Below, piece by piece: positions 45,582 through 55,986 of a stretch of 64,000 nucleotides of DNA (its first letter is position 1; each line of letters begins with the position of its first letter). Source of the DNA: Aureococcus anophagefferens (lineage: Eukaryota; Sar; Pelagophyceae; Pelagomonadales; Pelagomonadaceae); NCBI RefSeq assembly GCF_000186865.1, contig NW_008705566.1, positions 976,432 to 1,040,431 of the forward strand, given 5' to 3'. The notes beneath the pieces were generated by a model. That model was not told the origin of the DNA. It was given only the letters and a program-made list of their open reading frames with translations, and ran no database searches. The translations under genes were made by a program, and so were the position numbers.

Positions 45582-46664
45582 ATGGACAAGATCACGACGG
45601 CCGAGTGCAACCGCGTCGTGGCGATCTTGGAGGACTCCGTGGAGCGGTTGATGCTCCTGAGCTACGTGCCCGAGGGCGCCCACGAGGCCATCCTCGGCGA
45701 GCTCGAGGCCGGGCCCTACGAGCTCTTCAGCCGCCACTGGGACCTCGAGAAGCGCCACGGCGGCGGCGAGCCCGTGGGCCGGGACCTCACGGAGAGCAGT
45801 CGGTCCATCTGCCGGACCCTGCGCGACTCGCCCAAGACCTTCGGCGTGCTCCAGCGCTACAGCGTCGCGCGGCCCGAGGCGGGGCTCCGGTTCATCGGGC
45901 ACCTGCTCGACCTCAAGACCATGTTCGGCCGCAAGCTCGCGCGGACCAACGAGGACGAGGAGCGCTACCAGGACAGCATCGCGAGCGCCCAGCTCCGCAC
46001 GAAGGCCGCCGAGGACAACCGCGCGGCCATGGAGCGGTGCATGGCGTCCGCCGCGACGTCCAAAGCGCGCGAGCTCGAGGCGGCGAGCCGCGTCTTCGGC
46101 GACGTCAAGGCCGAGTGCCTCAAGTACGAGAGCGAGAACGAGGCCACGCGGGGCTCCTTCGAGAGCGAGACGGCCCTGCGCCTCGGCGAGATCTCCGGCG
46201 CGCACGAGAAGCTCGTCGGCGAGGCGTCGCGGCGCGAGGGCGAGCTCCGCGCCGCGCTCGACGACGCGCTCCAGCGCGGCGTCGACGAGGAGCTCGTCTG
46301 CCGGCGGAAGCGCAACAAGCTCGAGAGCGAGCTCCAGGAGGCCATGGCGCGCTACGACGAGCGCATGCTCGAGATGAGCGAGCGCATCGCCGAGCTCCGG
46401 GGCAAGTACGAGGCCGAGCGCGCGGAGTTCGAGGAGCTCCGCGAGTACTTCGACATGATGGACAAGGACAAGGCCATCGAGGACGAGGAGGAGGCCGTCA
46501 TCGCCGCCCAGAAGAAGATCGAGGACGAGAAGCACCGCCACGTCGAGAAGCTCATCATGCGCATCCAGGCCGTCTACCGCGGCCGCGTCGCGCGCGCGGC
46601 CGTCGTCGACAAGGGCAAGGGCAAGAAGGGCAAGAAGGGCAAGGGCAAGAAGGGCAAGAAATAA
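45582..46664 (+). CDS. IQ-motif coiled-coil protein, nexin-dynein regulatory complex DRC9/DRC10-like
   Basis: 360 residues. The start MDKITTAECNRVVAILEDSV, ERLMLLSYVPEGAHEAILGE resembles DRC10/IQCD (helical head with a 'vLe.t..kl.lls.lp' pattern); SRSICRTLRDSPKTFGVLQR follows. Residues ~125-330 are continuous coiled coil, ending in an IQ motif (LIMRIQAVYRGRVARAAV) for calmodulin binding and a Lys/Gly tail. DRC proteins regulate ciliary dynein on doublet microtubules. If the organism is a pelagophyte without obvious flagella, its presence is of interest. DRC9 (IQCG) is the alternative. Its stop is 3 bp from that of the convergent HAD-SAK gene. Confidence 0.55.
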   Translation: MDKITTAECNRVVAILEDSVERLMLLSYVPEGAHEAILGELEAGPYELFSRHWDLEKRHGGGEPVGRDLTESSRSICRTLRDSPKTFGVLQRYSVARPEAGLRFIGHLLDLKTMFGRKLARTNEDEERYQDSIASAQLRTKAAEDNRAAMERCMASAATSKARELEAASRVFGDVKAECLKYESENEATRGSFESETALRLGEISGAHEKLVGEASRREGELRAALDDALQRGVDEELVCRRKRNKLESELQEAMARYDERMLEMSERIAELRGKYEAERAEFEELREYFDMMDKDKAIEDEEEAVIAAQKKIEDEKHRHVEKLIMRIQAVYRGRVARAAVVDKGKGKKGKKGKGKKGKK

Positions 46665-46667
46665 GCT

Positions 46668-47192
46668 TTATGCGACGACGGGCGGCTCGAGCTGGCCCCG
46701 GAGCGCGCCGGCGGCCCGGCGCCGGCCGCCCGCCGTGAGGCCCACGGCCTCGTCCGTGCGGACGAAGTGGCGCTCGTGGAGCCTGTGGGAGAGGTCGAGG
46801 TCGTCGACGGCGAGCCAGGCCCGGGGGCGGCGCTCCCGGACGGCCTGGAGGATCTCGGCGGCGCGCTGGTCGGCGAGCCTCGCGAGCTGCCGGTCGAGGC
46901 TCGAGGGCTCGCCGGGCCGCGACCGCGCCGCGGCGACGACGGACGTCGCGCCGACGGGCGCCTCGATGCCCGCGGCCTCGAGCTGCTGCGCGAGGAGCCG
47001 CGTCATCTTCGCGACCAGGCGCCAGGCCGACGAGAGGATGATGCGCGCGCCCGGCACGGCGTCCATGAGGCCCTTGAGCTCCGCGAGGGCGCCGGCGTCG
47101 AGCGCCTGCCGCGACACCGTGGGATCCGACGAGTTGTTGAGCACGCCGTCCACGTCCAGGAAGACGAGGATCTCGTTCTGCGGCGGCTTCAT
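46668..47192 (-). CDS. HAD-fold protein of the 'Swiss Army Knife' RNA-repair-associated type, copy 1
   Basis: 174 residues from MKPPQNEILVFLDVDGVLNN at 47192. FLDVDGVLN is HAD motif I, GARIILSSAWRLVAKMTRLL motif II (the LSS.WR signature), and RAWLAVDDLDLSHRL the acidic motif IV, followed by DEAVGLTAG. This pattern fits the HAD_SAK_2 family, small phosphatase-like domains of RNA repair proteins, here stand-alone. An alternative ATG at 47219 would overlap the start of the divergent gene, so 47192 is preferred. A paralogue lies at 60602-61423. Confidence 0.65.
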   Translation of the reverse strand: MKPPQNEILVFLDVDGVLNNSSDPTVSRQALDAGALAELKGLMDAVPGARIILSSAWRLVAKMTRLLAQQLEAAGIEAPVGATSVVAAARSRPGEPSSLDRQLARLADQRAAEILQAVRERRPRAWLAVDDLDLSHRLHERHFVRTDEAVGLTAGGRRRAAGALRGQLEPPVVA

Positions 47193-47217
47193 GGGCGCGC
47201 GGACGGACCGACACCGC

Positions 47218-49951
47218 ATGGCCGCTGCGCAGCAGAAGGGGCTGCCCAAGATGCACCGTTGGTTCACTAAAACTGCAAGCAGCCCCGCGCTCTGCGGCGC
47301 GATGGGCTTCGGCCTCGTCTGCCTCCTCGCGTTTGGCGCCGCGGCGGCCGACGACGTCTGCGAGCCCGGCTCGACGACGTGCGACTCGAATTTCAGCAAC
47401 GCCGCGGGCGACGGCGTCCGCGCCGCGCGCGCGATCCTGAGCCGCTACGCGAGCCACAAGGAGGCGCTCGCCGACGAGGCGCCGATCGCGCTGACCTCGC
47501 CGCCGCCGCCGCCGCCGCCGCCGGCGGCGGCGACGAAGGGCACGCCCGCGGTGACCAAGTACGCGAGCCACGAGGACGCGGTCGCGAACGGCGCGTCCGT
47601 GCGCCTCGACACGCGGCCCGTAGGCGCCGCCGCGGAGCCGCCGGCCAAGCCCGCGCCCAAGCCGCCGCCCGCGGCCCCCGAGGCGCCGCTCGAGCCGCCG
47701 CCGCCGCGGGCCAAGCCGGCGCCCGCGGAGCCGGACGCGCCGCCCGCCGCCGCGCGGCGGAGAGACGACGCGGCGCCGCCGCCGCCGAAACGCGAGCCGC
47801 CGCCGGCGCGAGCGGAGCCGCCGCCGGCGAAGGAAGCGGAGGAGCCACCGAAGCGAACGGAGCCTGCGGCGCGAGCGGAGCCGAAGGAAGCGGAGGAGCC
47901 GCCGAAGCGAGGGGAGCCGAAGGAAGCAGAGGAGCCGCCGAAGCGAGGGGAGCCGCCGAAGCGAGCGGAGCCCGTGACAGTGACGAGGCCCGACGCGCCG
48001 AAGCAGCGAGACGATTCGCGGCCGCCGGTCGGAAAGAAGCCCGACGCGCCGAAGCAGCGAGAGGAGCCGGCGCGAGTACCACCGGCCACCGCGGAGAAAC
48101 CGACCGAGCCAAAGACGAAAGAGGCGCCGCCACCGGCCGCCGAAAAGCCGAAGCGACGAGATGAGTCGCCGCACTCAGCTGAGAAGAAGCCGCGAAAAGA
48201 GCCGTCGCCGCCGGCCGAAACGAAGCGACGAGACGCATCGCCGCCGCCGGCCGAAACGAAGCAACGAGACGCGTCGCCGCCCTCGGCCGCAGAACAACCG
48301 AAACGACGAGACGCGCCGCCGCCGGCCGCCGAAAAAACACCGACGCGGCCGTCGCCGCCGTCGCCGGCGGCCGCGGAACGCGCGAAACCGCGAGACGAGT
48401 CGCCCCCGGCCGAAACGGCGCGCGCGCCGCCGCCGGCCGCCGAAGCGCCGAAGCACGACGCATCGCCGCCGCCGGCCGCGTCCGTCTTCGTCGAGGCCGT
48501 GCGCGGCTGGCGCGCGGCGGCGGCGCGCGGCGACGTCGACGCCATGTTCTCGCTCGCCTTCGCCTACGACGAGGGCGGCGACGGCGTCGCGGCGGACCCG
48601 GGCGAGGCCGCGCGGTGGTCCGCGCGCGCCGAGGCCGCGGCCGCGGCGGCGCTCGACGGCTTCGCGGACGACGGCTCGCCGACGAAGTGGACCTACCGCG
48701 CGGACGCGCCCGTCGCCGTCGTCGGCGTCGCCTGCAAGGACGACAAGGTCTTCGTCGGCACGCAGCGGGGCCTCGTCGCCGTCGCCGCGGCGACCGGCGG
48801 CGAGCGGTGGGCCGCGCCCGGCGCGTTCTGGAAGTCGCGGCCCCTCCCGTCGGGCGACGGGGCCACCGTCTTCGCCGGCACGCGGTCCGGCGCCTTCGTC
48901 GCCCTCGACGCGGCGACGGGCGGCGACCGGTGGCGCCTGGCCGTCGGCGACGTCGACTCGACGGCCGCGGCCTCGCCCGACGGCCGCGCCGTCTACTTCG
49001 GCGGCGACGACGGCGCGGTCCGCTGCGTCACGGCCGCCGGCGCCGAGCTCTGGGCCGCGCGCACGGGCGCCTTCGTCGTCGGCCGGCCCGCGGTGAGCCG
49101 CGACGGCCGCGCGGTCTACGCGGGCTCCGTCGACTCCCGGGTCTACGCGTTCGCCGCGCGCGACGGCGCGCGGCGCTGGGTCTTCGACACGGGCGGGCCC
49201 GTCGAGGGCGGCCCGGCCGTCTCGGCCGACGACGCCGTCGTCTTCGTCGGCTCGCACGACGGCCGCGTCTACGCACTCGACGCGCTCGACGGCTCCGAGC
49301 TCTGGCGCTACGACGCGGGCGGCGGGTCCCGGCCCGTCGGCGGCGCGCCGGCGCTCTCGCCGGACGGCGCGCTGCTCTGTGTGCAAATCAAATCTTCAAC
49401 CCGACTTCAATGTGCGCGTATTCGAATGCTTTGACACGAGCACTCCCGCCGTGCTTCGAGAACTCGCTGAGAGCAATCGATTCGTCCAAAAATCAGCCGA
49501 ATCGACTTCGATTTGACCGAGCTAGAGAATTTCAAAGTTTGGTCGGGACGTCCCAGCTCACTGGTTGATTTGCACACAGGCGCTCCTCTACGTCGCCGCG
49601 CACCGCCGCCTCGTCGCGCTCCGCGCGGCCGACGGCGCCGAGGTCTGGGCCTTCGAGACCGGCGACGTCGTCGAGGGCGACCCCGTCGTCGCCGGGGGCG
49701 CCGCCTACGTCGTGTCGCGCGACCACGCGCTCTACAAGGTCGACGCGGCGACGGGCGCCCTGCGCTGGGCCAACGCCGACGCCAAGTGGGCCTCGGCGCC
49801 CGCGCTGAGCCCCGGCGGCGACGTCCTCTACGTCGCCAGCCGCGACCGGCGGCTCCACGCGCTCCGCGTCGACCGCCTCGACGCGCGCGCGGACGCCCAG
49901 CGCGACGCCGCGGCCCTCGCGCGACGGTTCGTCGAGGCGGAGGCTCACTAA
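47218..49951 (+). CDS. Secreted Sel1-PQQ beta-propeller protein with Pro/Lys-rich stalk, two exons
   Basis: Exons 47218..49380 and 49580..49951 give 844 residues. A hydrophobic segment (MGFGLVCLLAFGAAAADDVC) near residue 29 is probably a signal sequence or anchor; a later ATG at 47302 is possible. Residues ~90-420 are Pro/Glu/Lys/Arg-rich repeats (PKRRDAPPPAAE, PPKRGEPKEAEEPPKRGEP). Residues ~420-480 hold one Sel1-like repeat (GDVDAMFSLAFAYDEGGDGV). The rest is a PQQ-type propeller with six or seven blades (FAGTRSGAFVALDAATGGDR, YAGSVDSRVYAFAARDGARR, FVGSHDGRVYALDALDGSEL). The propeller continues cleanly over the introner (SPDGALL | YVAAHRRLVAL). Likely extracytoplasmic binding protein; no enzymatic PQQ site is claimed. 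Confidence 0.75.
49377..49579 (+). mobile_element. Introner A2 (family A, 203 bp) inside a propeller blade
   Basis: TIRs CTGTGTGCAAATCAA and its mirror (TTGATTTGCACACAG) bound it. Flanking duplicates are GCGCTGCT (49369-49376) and GCGCTCCT (49580-49587), 7 of 8. The intron is 49381..49579, phase 0. Here the core CGTCCAAAAATCAGCCGAA is sense to the gene, opposite to A1 and A3, so family A splices in both orientations. Confidence 0.95.
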
Positions 49952-50451
49952 CGCGCCCGGGAAGGTGTGAGAATCCTGATTAGGGGCCTACCGCCGGGAG
50001 TGGCTCTGGGTTGGCCCGGAGGGAAGTTTCAAGTGAGAAAGGGTGAGACGACGCCGGCGCGCGCGTGTATCTTGAGCTGAAGTGCCTCAGAATTGCCGCA
50101 CAAACTCGTTGGATGATTTGGCTCACCTCGAGCGAGGCACCAGGCTCCGGCGAGCCTGAGGTCGAATCCCCAAACCCCCGACTCCCGCGGTTCCTCCCGG
50201 GCCCCCTACGTTTAGAGACGCGTCAAGCCAAACTTTACGCACGAGCTCATTAAAACGGCCTCCCCGCGGCGTCCGGCGCTCGGCGAGGTCCCGAGACGCG
50301 GCCATCGCGGCCAAACCGGTCTAGCCGGCGGCAGGGGGGGTCGGTCGTGAGGGCCTTATGTATTATCGCGCGCGCGCTCTACGGGGAGGGGATTCACAGG
50401 TGTCACAGGGAGCGGGGGTTCGGCGCCGAAGCCCGATTCGAAGGCGGCGCC
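49952..50451. other. Convergent intergenic region without a recognisable gene
   Basis: 500 bp between two gene ends. GC-rich with a G-run near 50332 and mixed short words. A GGTCGAATCCC string at about 50160 recalls a tRNA T-arm, but no cloverleaf could be built. Nothing supported. Confidence 0.5.
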
Positions 50452-53400
50452 TCAGCCGAAGACGGCGTCCTCGTCGTCGTCGTCCTCGGGCGCGTCGTCC
50501 GCCTCGGCTTGGAGTTGGTCGATGATCACCTCGTGGGAGCCGCGGGGCAGCTTGATGGCGACGGTCGACGCGGCCTCGGCCGGCGCGCCGGACTCGCAGA
50601 CGCGGACGACGTCGAGGCGGCCTTCGACGCCCGCGCGCTTCTTCGCCTCGACGGCGCGGCACATGACGTCCAGCAGCGAGTCGCCGGTGATGGCGTGGAC
50701 GCTCTGCGTGCGCTTGCCGAAGTCGCAGCCGACGATGGCGCAGTTCTTGTGGATGCAGCCCCTGTCGCCGTCGCGGTGCTCCGCGCGCCAGTGCTTCTCC
50801 GCGTCGGCGGTCGAGATGGGCGCGTAGTTGCGCTTGAGCTCCTTGTAGGTCATCTGGCGCGCGCCCGTCGCGGGCCGGACGACGCGGAGGCGCTCCGTGT
50901 CGCCCGGCGAGTAGGACGCCACGCGCACGGCGAGGAGCACCTGCTTGAACCTGTGTGGATATCAAAGCTTCAACGCGACTTCAACGCGCGCGTATTCGAA
51001 AGGTTCGACGCGAGCTCTTCGGCTCTGCTTCGAGAACTCGACGAGCGCGATCGATTCGTCCAAAACTCAGCCGAATCGACTTCGATTCGGCCGAGCGAGA
51101 GCATTTCAAAGTGTGGTCGGGACGTCCCAAACCAGCGGTCGATATCCACGCAGGCTCGCGCTTGAGCTTCGCCTGCTTGTCGCGCGCGAGGTAGAACGAG
51201 TTCCGGAACGCGTCGCGCGAGATCGCCGACTTGAGGTCGTTGACGACGCCCCAGTCCTTCCGCTGGGCCGCCTCGCGGCGCTTGAGCGCGTCCGCGAAGG
51301 ACGCGGCCTCGTCGAGCTCCGCGCGCGCGGCCTCGAAGTCGCAGCCGCGGTCGACGTGGACCTCGACGCGCTCGACGCCGCCGCCGACGTCCGCGCGCGC
51401 CGCGACCTTGACGGACGCGCCCTTGAGCGTCCGGATGCCCTCGTCGAGCGCGCCCTCCTCGCGCCGCTTCTCGATGACGTCCTCGGTGAGGCGCGCGAAG
51501 AGCTCGAAGAGCAGGTTCTGCTGGCCCAGCGGCATGCCCAGCAGCCGGTTCAGGAAGCGCGCGACGTGGGACGTGCGCGCGCCCGGCTTGTCGAGCTTCG
51601 CCCAGCCGTCGACGTCCATGCCGAGGCGGTCGAACCAGAAGCGCGCGGCGACGGGCAGGTCGATGTCGCGGAGCGCGTCGCGCTTCTTCTTCCAGAGGTC
51701 CGCGTCGGGGCCCTTGTCCGTCGCGCGGCAGTGGTCGCTCCACTTGCGGCACTCGGCGACGGGCACGTCGCAGACGGCGCAGTAGCACCGCGCGCACGCG
51801 CGGCGGTAGGCGCCGAGCTTCCCGAAGGGGTGAAGCGCGCAGTCGTGGCGCTTGTGCGCGAGCTGCGCCGGCGCGGCCGTCATGACGACGTCGTCGTCCT
51901 CCTCCTCCTCCGCCTCCTCGGCGCCGTCTTGCTCGCCGCCGTCGTCGTCCTCGAGGAACGACAGCGACACGTGGATGCCGCCGTCCTTCTGCTCCTTCAC
52001 GCCGCCGTCGATGAGGTCCATGATGCGGTCCTTCTCGCGCCTACCGAACGCGGTCCGTCAACGATTGTTCGTCGTGTTCCCGGTCAAAAACCTCTCGAAA
52101 CTCGCGACGCCGCCTCGCGCTGGGGCACGGCGGGCAAGGCGAAGGGCGGCGTCTGCACGCCCGCGAGGACGCGGAACATGTCGAGGAGCGCGCGCGAGCC
52201 CTCCGGCGAGTCGTAGTTGAACTGCGTCATGCCGAGGCCCGCGGCGCCGACGGTCGCGCGGCGGTCGCCCTGCGTCACGGCGCCCAGCGTCATCAGCCGC
52301 TTGGCGACGGCGGACGCGAAGCGCCGCTCGCCGCCGACGCTGGAGATGAGGAACTTGTACTCGGGCGCGGACGCCTGGTTCGACCGGTGCGACCGGCCCA
52401 GCTGCTGGATGGCCTTGTCCGCGGACCAGGGCAGCTCCATCGTCACGTGGACGCGGCGCCGCGTGTTGCGGAAGCGCCTACGAAGCGCGACGGTGACGAC
52501 GTCTCGTCGGTTCCCCGCCCGAAATCTCTCGAACGTCGTCGCGGCCGCGGGACGCCGGGACGCGCTTGTCCGCGTGGAGCGAGATGCCCGCGGACGCGGC
52601 CTCGGAGATGATGGCGACGAGCTTCTTGCCGCTGTTGAACTGCTCGCGCTCGTAGAGGTTCGCCTTGTTCCGCGCGCCCTCGCTCACGCGGCGGACCTCG
52701 TGGCGCACCTTGTCGCCGTCGCGCACGAGGCCGCCCTGGCGGCCCGTCATCTCCGCGACCTTGTCCGAGCCGCCGAGCTCGTGGATGAGGCGATCCAGGA
52801 CGGAGTTCGGCAGCCGGAGCGCGTGCGCGGCGTCCTCGAAGGTCCTGCGCAGCTCCAGGTTGAGCTCGAAGTCGACGTTGTCGAGCGCGCCGACCTTGGC
52901 CGGCGCCTTGGCGAGGGCCGGCTTGCCCTCCTTGGCCTTGGCGGCCTTGGCCTGGAGGTCGGACTTCTGGGGCTTGCGCTGGTAGGACCGCCGCTGCCAC
53001 GCCGCGGGCTCGTAGACCTCGACGACCTCGGTCGGGTCGCTGGGCTTGTAGGCGCTGCACCGGCTGCAGAAGTTGCGGAGCGCGTCGTTCTGCGCGCCGC
53101 AGGCGGCCTCGCGGCAGGTCCAGCCGCCGCCGTGCGGCGCGACGTCGTCGTCGCCCGTGAGGTCCAGGGGCTTCTCCGCGGAGCAGGGCCCGCGGAAGGG
53201 CGCGGGCGCGGCGTCGTCGTCGTCGTCGCTCGAGATGTCGAGGGGCAGCGCGGCGGACCCGCGCTCCGCGGCGGCCGGCGCCGCGGCGGCCGCCGCGGGC
53301 GCCGCGCGCGTCGGCTTCGCGGGCGCCGCGCGCGGCTCGGGCTTGACGAAGTCCGCCGACGTGACGTAGCCCTCCGTGCCGTCGCTCATGGCGTCGTCGT

Positions 53401-55753
53401 CGTCGTCGACGACGACGGCCTCCGGCGCCGGGGACGCCTCCGACGACGCCGGCGACGCGCGGCCGGACGACGTCGCCGAGGCCCGGTCGGACGCCGACGA
53501 CGCGTCCTCGGCCTTGGGCCGCCGGAGCTTCTTCTTGAGCGACGGCTCCGCGTAGGAGACGACGGGCTTGGCGCGCGTCGCGCGCGTCGGCGGCGCCTCG
53601 ACGTCGTCGTCGTCGCTGTCGTCGAGGAGGCCCCGCTTCTCGCGCGCCGGGGGCCGCTTCCGCGGCGCCGGCGCGTCGTCGTCGGACGAGCTGTCGTCGA
53701 GGAGGCCCTTCGCCTTCCGCGGCGCCGGCTTGGCGCGCGGCGCCTTGGCGGAGCCGTCGGCGAGGCGCGTCTTCTTCGCCGCGGCGGGCTCGCCCTCGGG
53801 CGGCGCGCGCTTCTTGGGCTTCTCGTCGCCCGAGCCGTCGTCGCCGGAGTAGTCGTCGTCGTACTCGATGGACCCCGCGGCGCGCGACTTCGTGATCTTG
53901 TCGAAGCGCGGGCTGCCCTTAAGGAACTCGACGGTGTAGAAGGGCGCGTCCCACTCGGTCAGGACGCCGACGCGCGTCCTGCCGCCGCAGACGAGGCGCA
54001 CGCGCGTCTTGCCCAGCTCGACGTTGTCCGCGGCGCGGTCCGCGCGCTTCGCGGCGGACTTGCCGAGGGGCGCGCGGCGCTCGAGCGTGCCCTCCATCTT
54101 CGCCGGCAGGGAGAACGCGCGCTTGATGAAGCCGAGGAGCGTCGCGAGCGGCGCGGACACGAAGTCGTCGAACTCGTCGCCGAACTCGGCGCGCGCCGCC
54201 GTCGCGCGCGCCTCGCCCGTGCCCAGGAGGCCGATGACGACGCACTTGCCCGCCGCGAGCGCGAGCTTCGTCTGCTGGACGACGGCGGGCACCTTCGTCG
54301 CGACGCACAACTCCTTGAAGAAGCGCTGGTGCGCGCCCCAGAACGCCGACCACAGCTTGGCCTCCTTCGTCGGGCCCTCCATGTCGTCGTCGCTGTCGCT
54401 GTCGACGCCCTTGAAGTCGCTGCGGAGCTGCTCCGTCTCCGAGAGGAACGTGATCGCGCGGTGGAGCTCGGACCAGAGCTCGGCGGCGTTGTCGAAGATC
54501 TGCTCGCTCGACGCCTCCATGACGCCGTCGATGAGCTCGAAGGAGCAGTCCGCGAAGGACAGGCTCCGGGAGAGGAGCGCGCCCTCCTTCTTCAGCGCCA
54601 TGGCCGTCGCCTCCATCATCGCCGTCGCGTTCGCGCCGCGGACGGCCGCGAGGAAGTCGAGGAAGCTCTCGAAGGGCGCCGTCTGCCCCGTCGGCGCGTC
54701 GTCGAGCTCGTCGTCGTCGTCGCCGGCCTCGCGCCTCCAGAGGCCGAGGCGGCAGCAGTAGCCGACGTGGTTCGGCTCCGTCGCCGCCGTCGCGGACGCG
54801 TAGACGACGCGCGCCCGGGGCAGGCGCGCCTGGATGTCCTTGACGGCCTGGCCCGTCTTCGTCGGCCGCTTCGGGAGCTGGCCGTTGACGCCCGCCGTCG
54901 GGTAGAGGTTCTTCGCGCGGTGCGCCTCGTCGAAGAAGAGGCAGCCGTCGAAGTCCTTGCCGCACCACTTGGCGAGCTGATCCAAGCGCCGCTTGCCGTC
55001 GCTGTCCTTGCTGATGAGCAGCGAGTAGGTGACGAAGAGCACGCCCTCCTTGAGCGTCGGCTTCTTCGAGGCCTTCCAGTCGTTCAACGCGCGGACCTCG
55101 ATCTTCGGCTCGTTCACGTCCTTGAGGTCGCGGCGCGCGTCCTCGACGAGGTCCGCGGAGATGGACACCCAGACGTGCTTCTTGCGGCCGCAGCGCCAGT
55201 TGTTGTGGATGATGCCCGCGAGCTGGCGGCCCTTGCCCATGCCCGCGCCGTCCCAGAGCGCGAAGCCCGCGCGCGACCCGTTGGCCAGCGTCTTCTCGTG
55301 GCGCATGGCCGCGTAGACGACGGTCTCGAGCTGGAGGCCGCTGAGGAGGCCCTGCTCGACGACCTTCTTGCTGATCTTGATCTCGGCGTTCTCGACGTCG
55401 ATGTCCGGCGACTCGACGGCGGCGAGCGTCGCGTTCTCGACGACCTTGTCGGGGTGTTCTTTCGCGTCGGGCATGGATTTGAGCAGCTTGTGGGGCACGT
55501 AGGTCTGGAACTCGACCTGCTCGATCTCCTCCTCCATGTCCTGCGCCTCCTCGGCGCGCGCCTTCTTCGGCGACGGCTTCTTCCGCGCCGCGACCGCGCC
55601 GCCCGCCGCGTCGTCGTCCGCGTCGCTGGCCTCCGCGGCGGCCTCGAGCGCGTCGTCCTCCGCGGCCGCGCCGCCGGGCGAGAATGCCTCCTCTTCGGAG
55701 TCGCTCGCCGGGGCGGGCGACGCCGGCGAAACCTCCGGTTTGACGCGCAGCAT
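50452..55753 (-). CDS. SBNO: Strawberry notch (SBNO) family SNF2/DEAD-like helicase, four exons
   Basis: Exons 55753..52554, 52477..52109, 52040..51150 and 50950..50452 total 4959 nt, 1652 residues. [20 protein letters not shown] and [20 protein letters not shown] (Walker A, ~169), [15 protein letters not shown] (DEAH box, ~272) and [17 protein letters not shown] mark the first helicase lobe. The second lobe has [30 protein letters not shown] and, after an intron, [20 protein letters not shown] then [20 protein letters not shown], all characteristic of SBNO. Between the lobes lies an unusual ~200-residue acidic/basic disordered insert and a RanBP2-type zinc finger ([20 protein letters not shown]). 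SBNO proteins act in the nucleus as transcriptional/chromatin regulators. All three introns are introners (C3, C2, A3). Confidence 0.93.
50951..51153 (-). mobile_element. Introner A3 (family A, 203 bp), last intron of the SBNO gene
   Basis: TIRs CTGTGTGGATATCAA / CTGCGTGGATATCGA. Flanks on the gene strand GCGCGAGC and GTTCAAGC match at 5 of 8 positions, so it is the oldest-looking copy. The intron is 51149..50951, phase 2. Internal core is CGTCCAAAACTCAGCCGAA. Confidence 0.92.
52041..52112 (-). mobile_element. Introner C2 (family C, 72 bp), second intron of the SBNO gene
   Basis: Starts CGGC|GTCGCGAGTTTCGAGAGG, contains GGGAAC and TCGTTGAC, ends CGTTCGGTAG. Flanked by GCGCGAGG (52113-52120) and GCGCGAGA (52033-52040), 7 of 8. 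Intron 52108..52041, 68 nt, phase 2. Confidence 0.8.
52478..52557 (-). mobile_element. Introner C3 (family C, 80 bp), first intron of the SBNO gene
   Basis: Starts CGGC|GTCCCGCGGCC, then GTTCGAGAGATTTCGGGCGG and GGAACCGACGAGACGTCGT, ends GCGCTTCGTAG. Flanked by GCGCGTCC (52558-52565) and GCGCTTCC (52470-52477), 7 of 8. Intron 52553..52478, 76 nt, phase 2. Confidence 0.85.
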
Positions 55754-55986
55754 TTTCGAATGGCGTCGGCTCGGCGAGTGCTGCTAAGCTCGGCGCTGGT
55801 CACAGAGTGGTGCTGGCGAGCTGTGGGCGAAGCGGCGGCTCCAGAGTGCGGTACTAGGACCGGCCCCAGGCGCCGTGCGACGAGCCTGCGAATGATCCCG
55901 CTCTTCGCGCTCGACCACGGAGAGCGAAATGCTTGGCTTGAAATCGGCACCATTCACCTTGAACTTTAGAGCATTACCAGGGCAGG

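Noticed and set aside
50100..50200. Possible tRNA (GGTCGAATCCC string)
   Set aside because: No 7-bp acceptor stem, D arm or anticodon arm can be formed around it.
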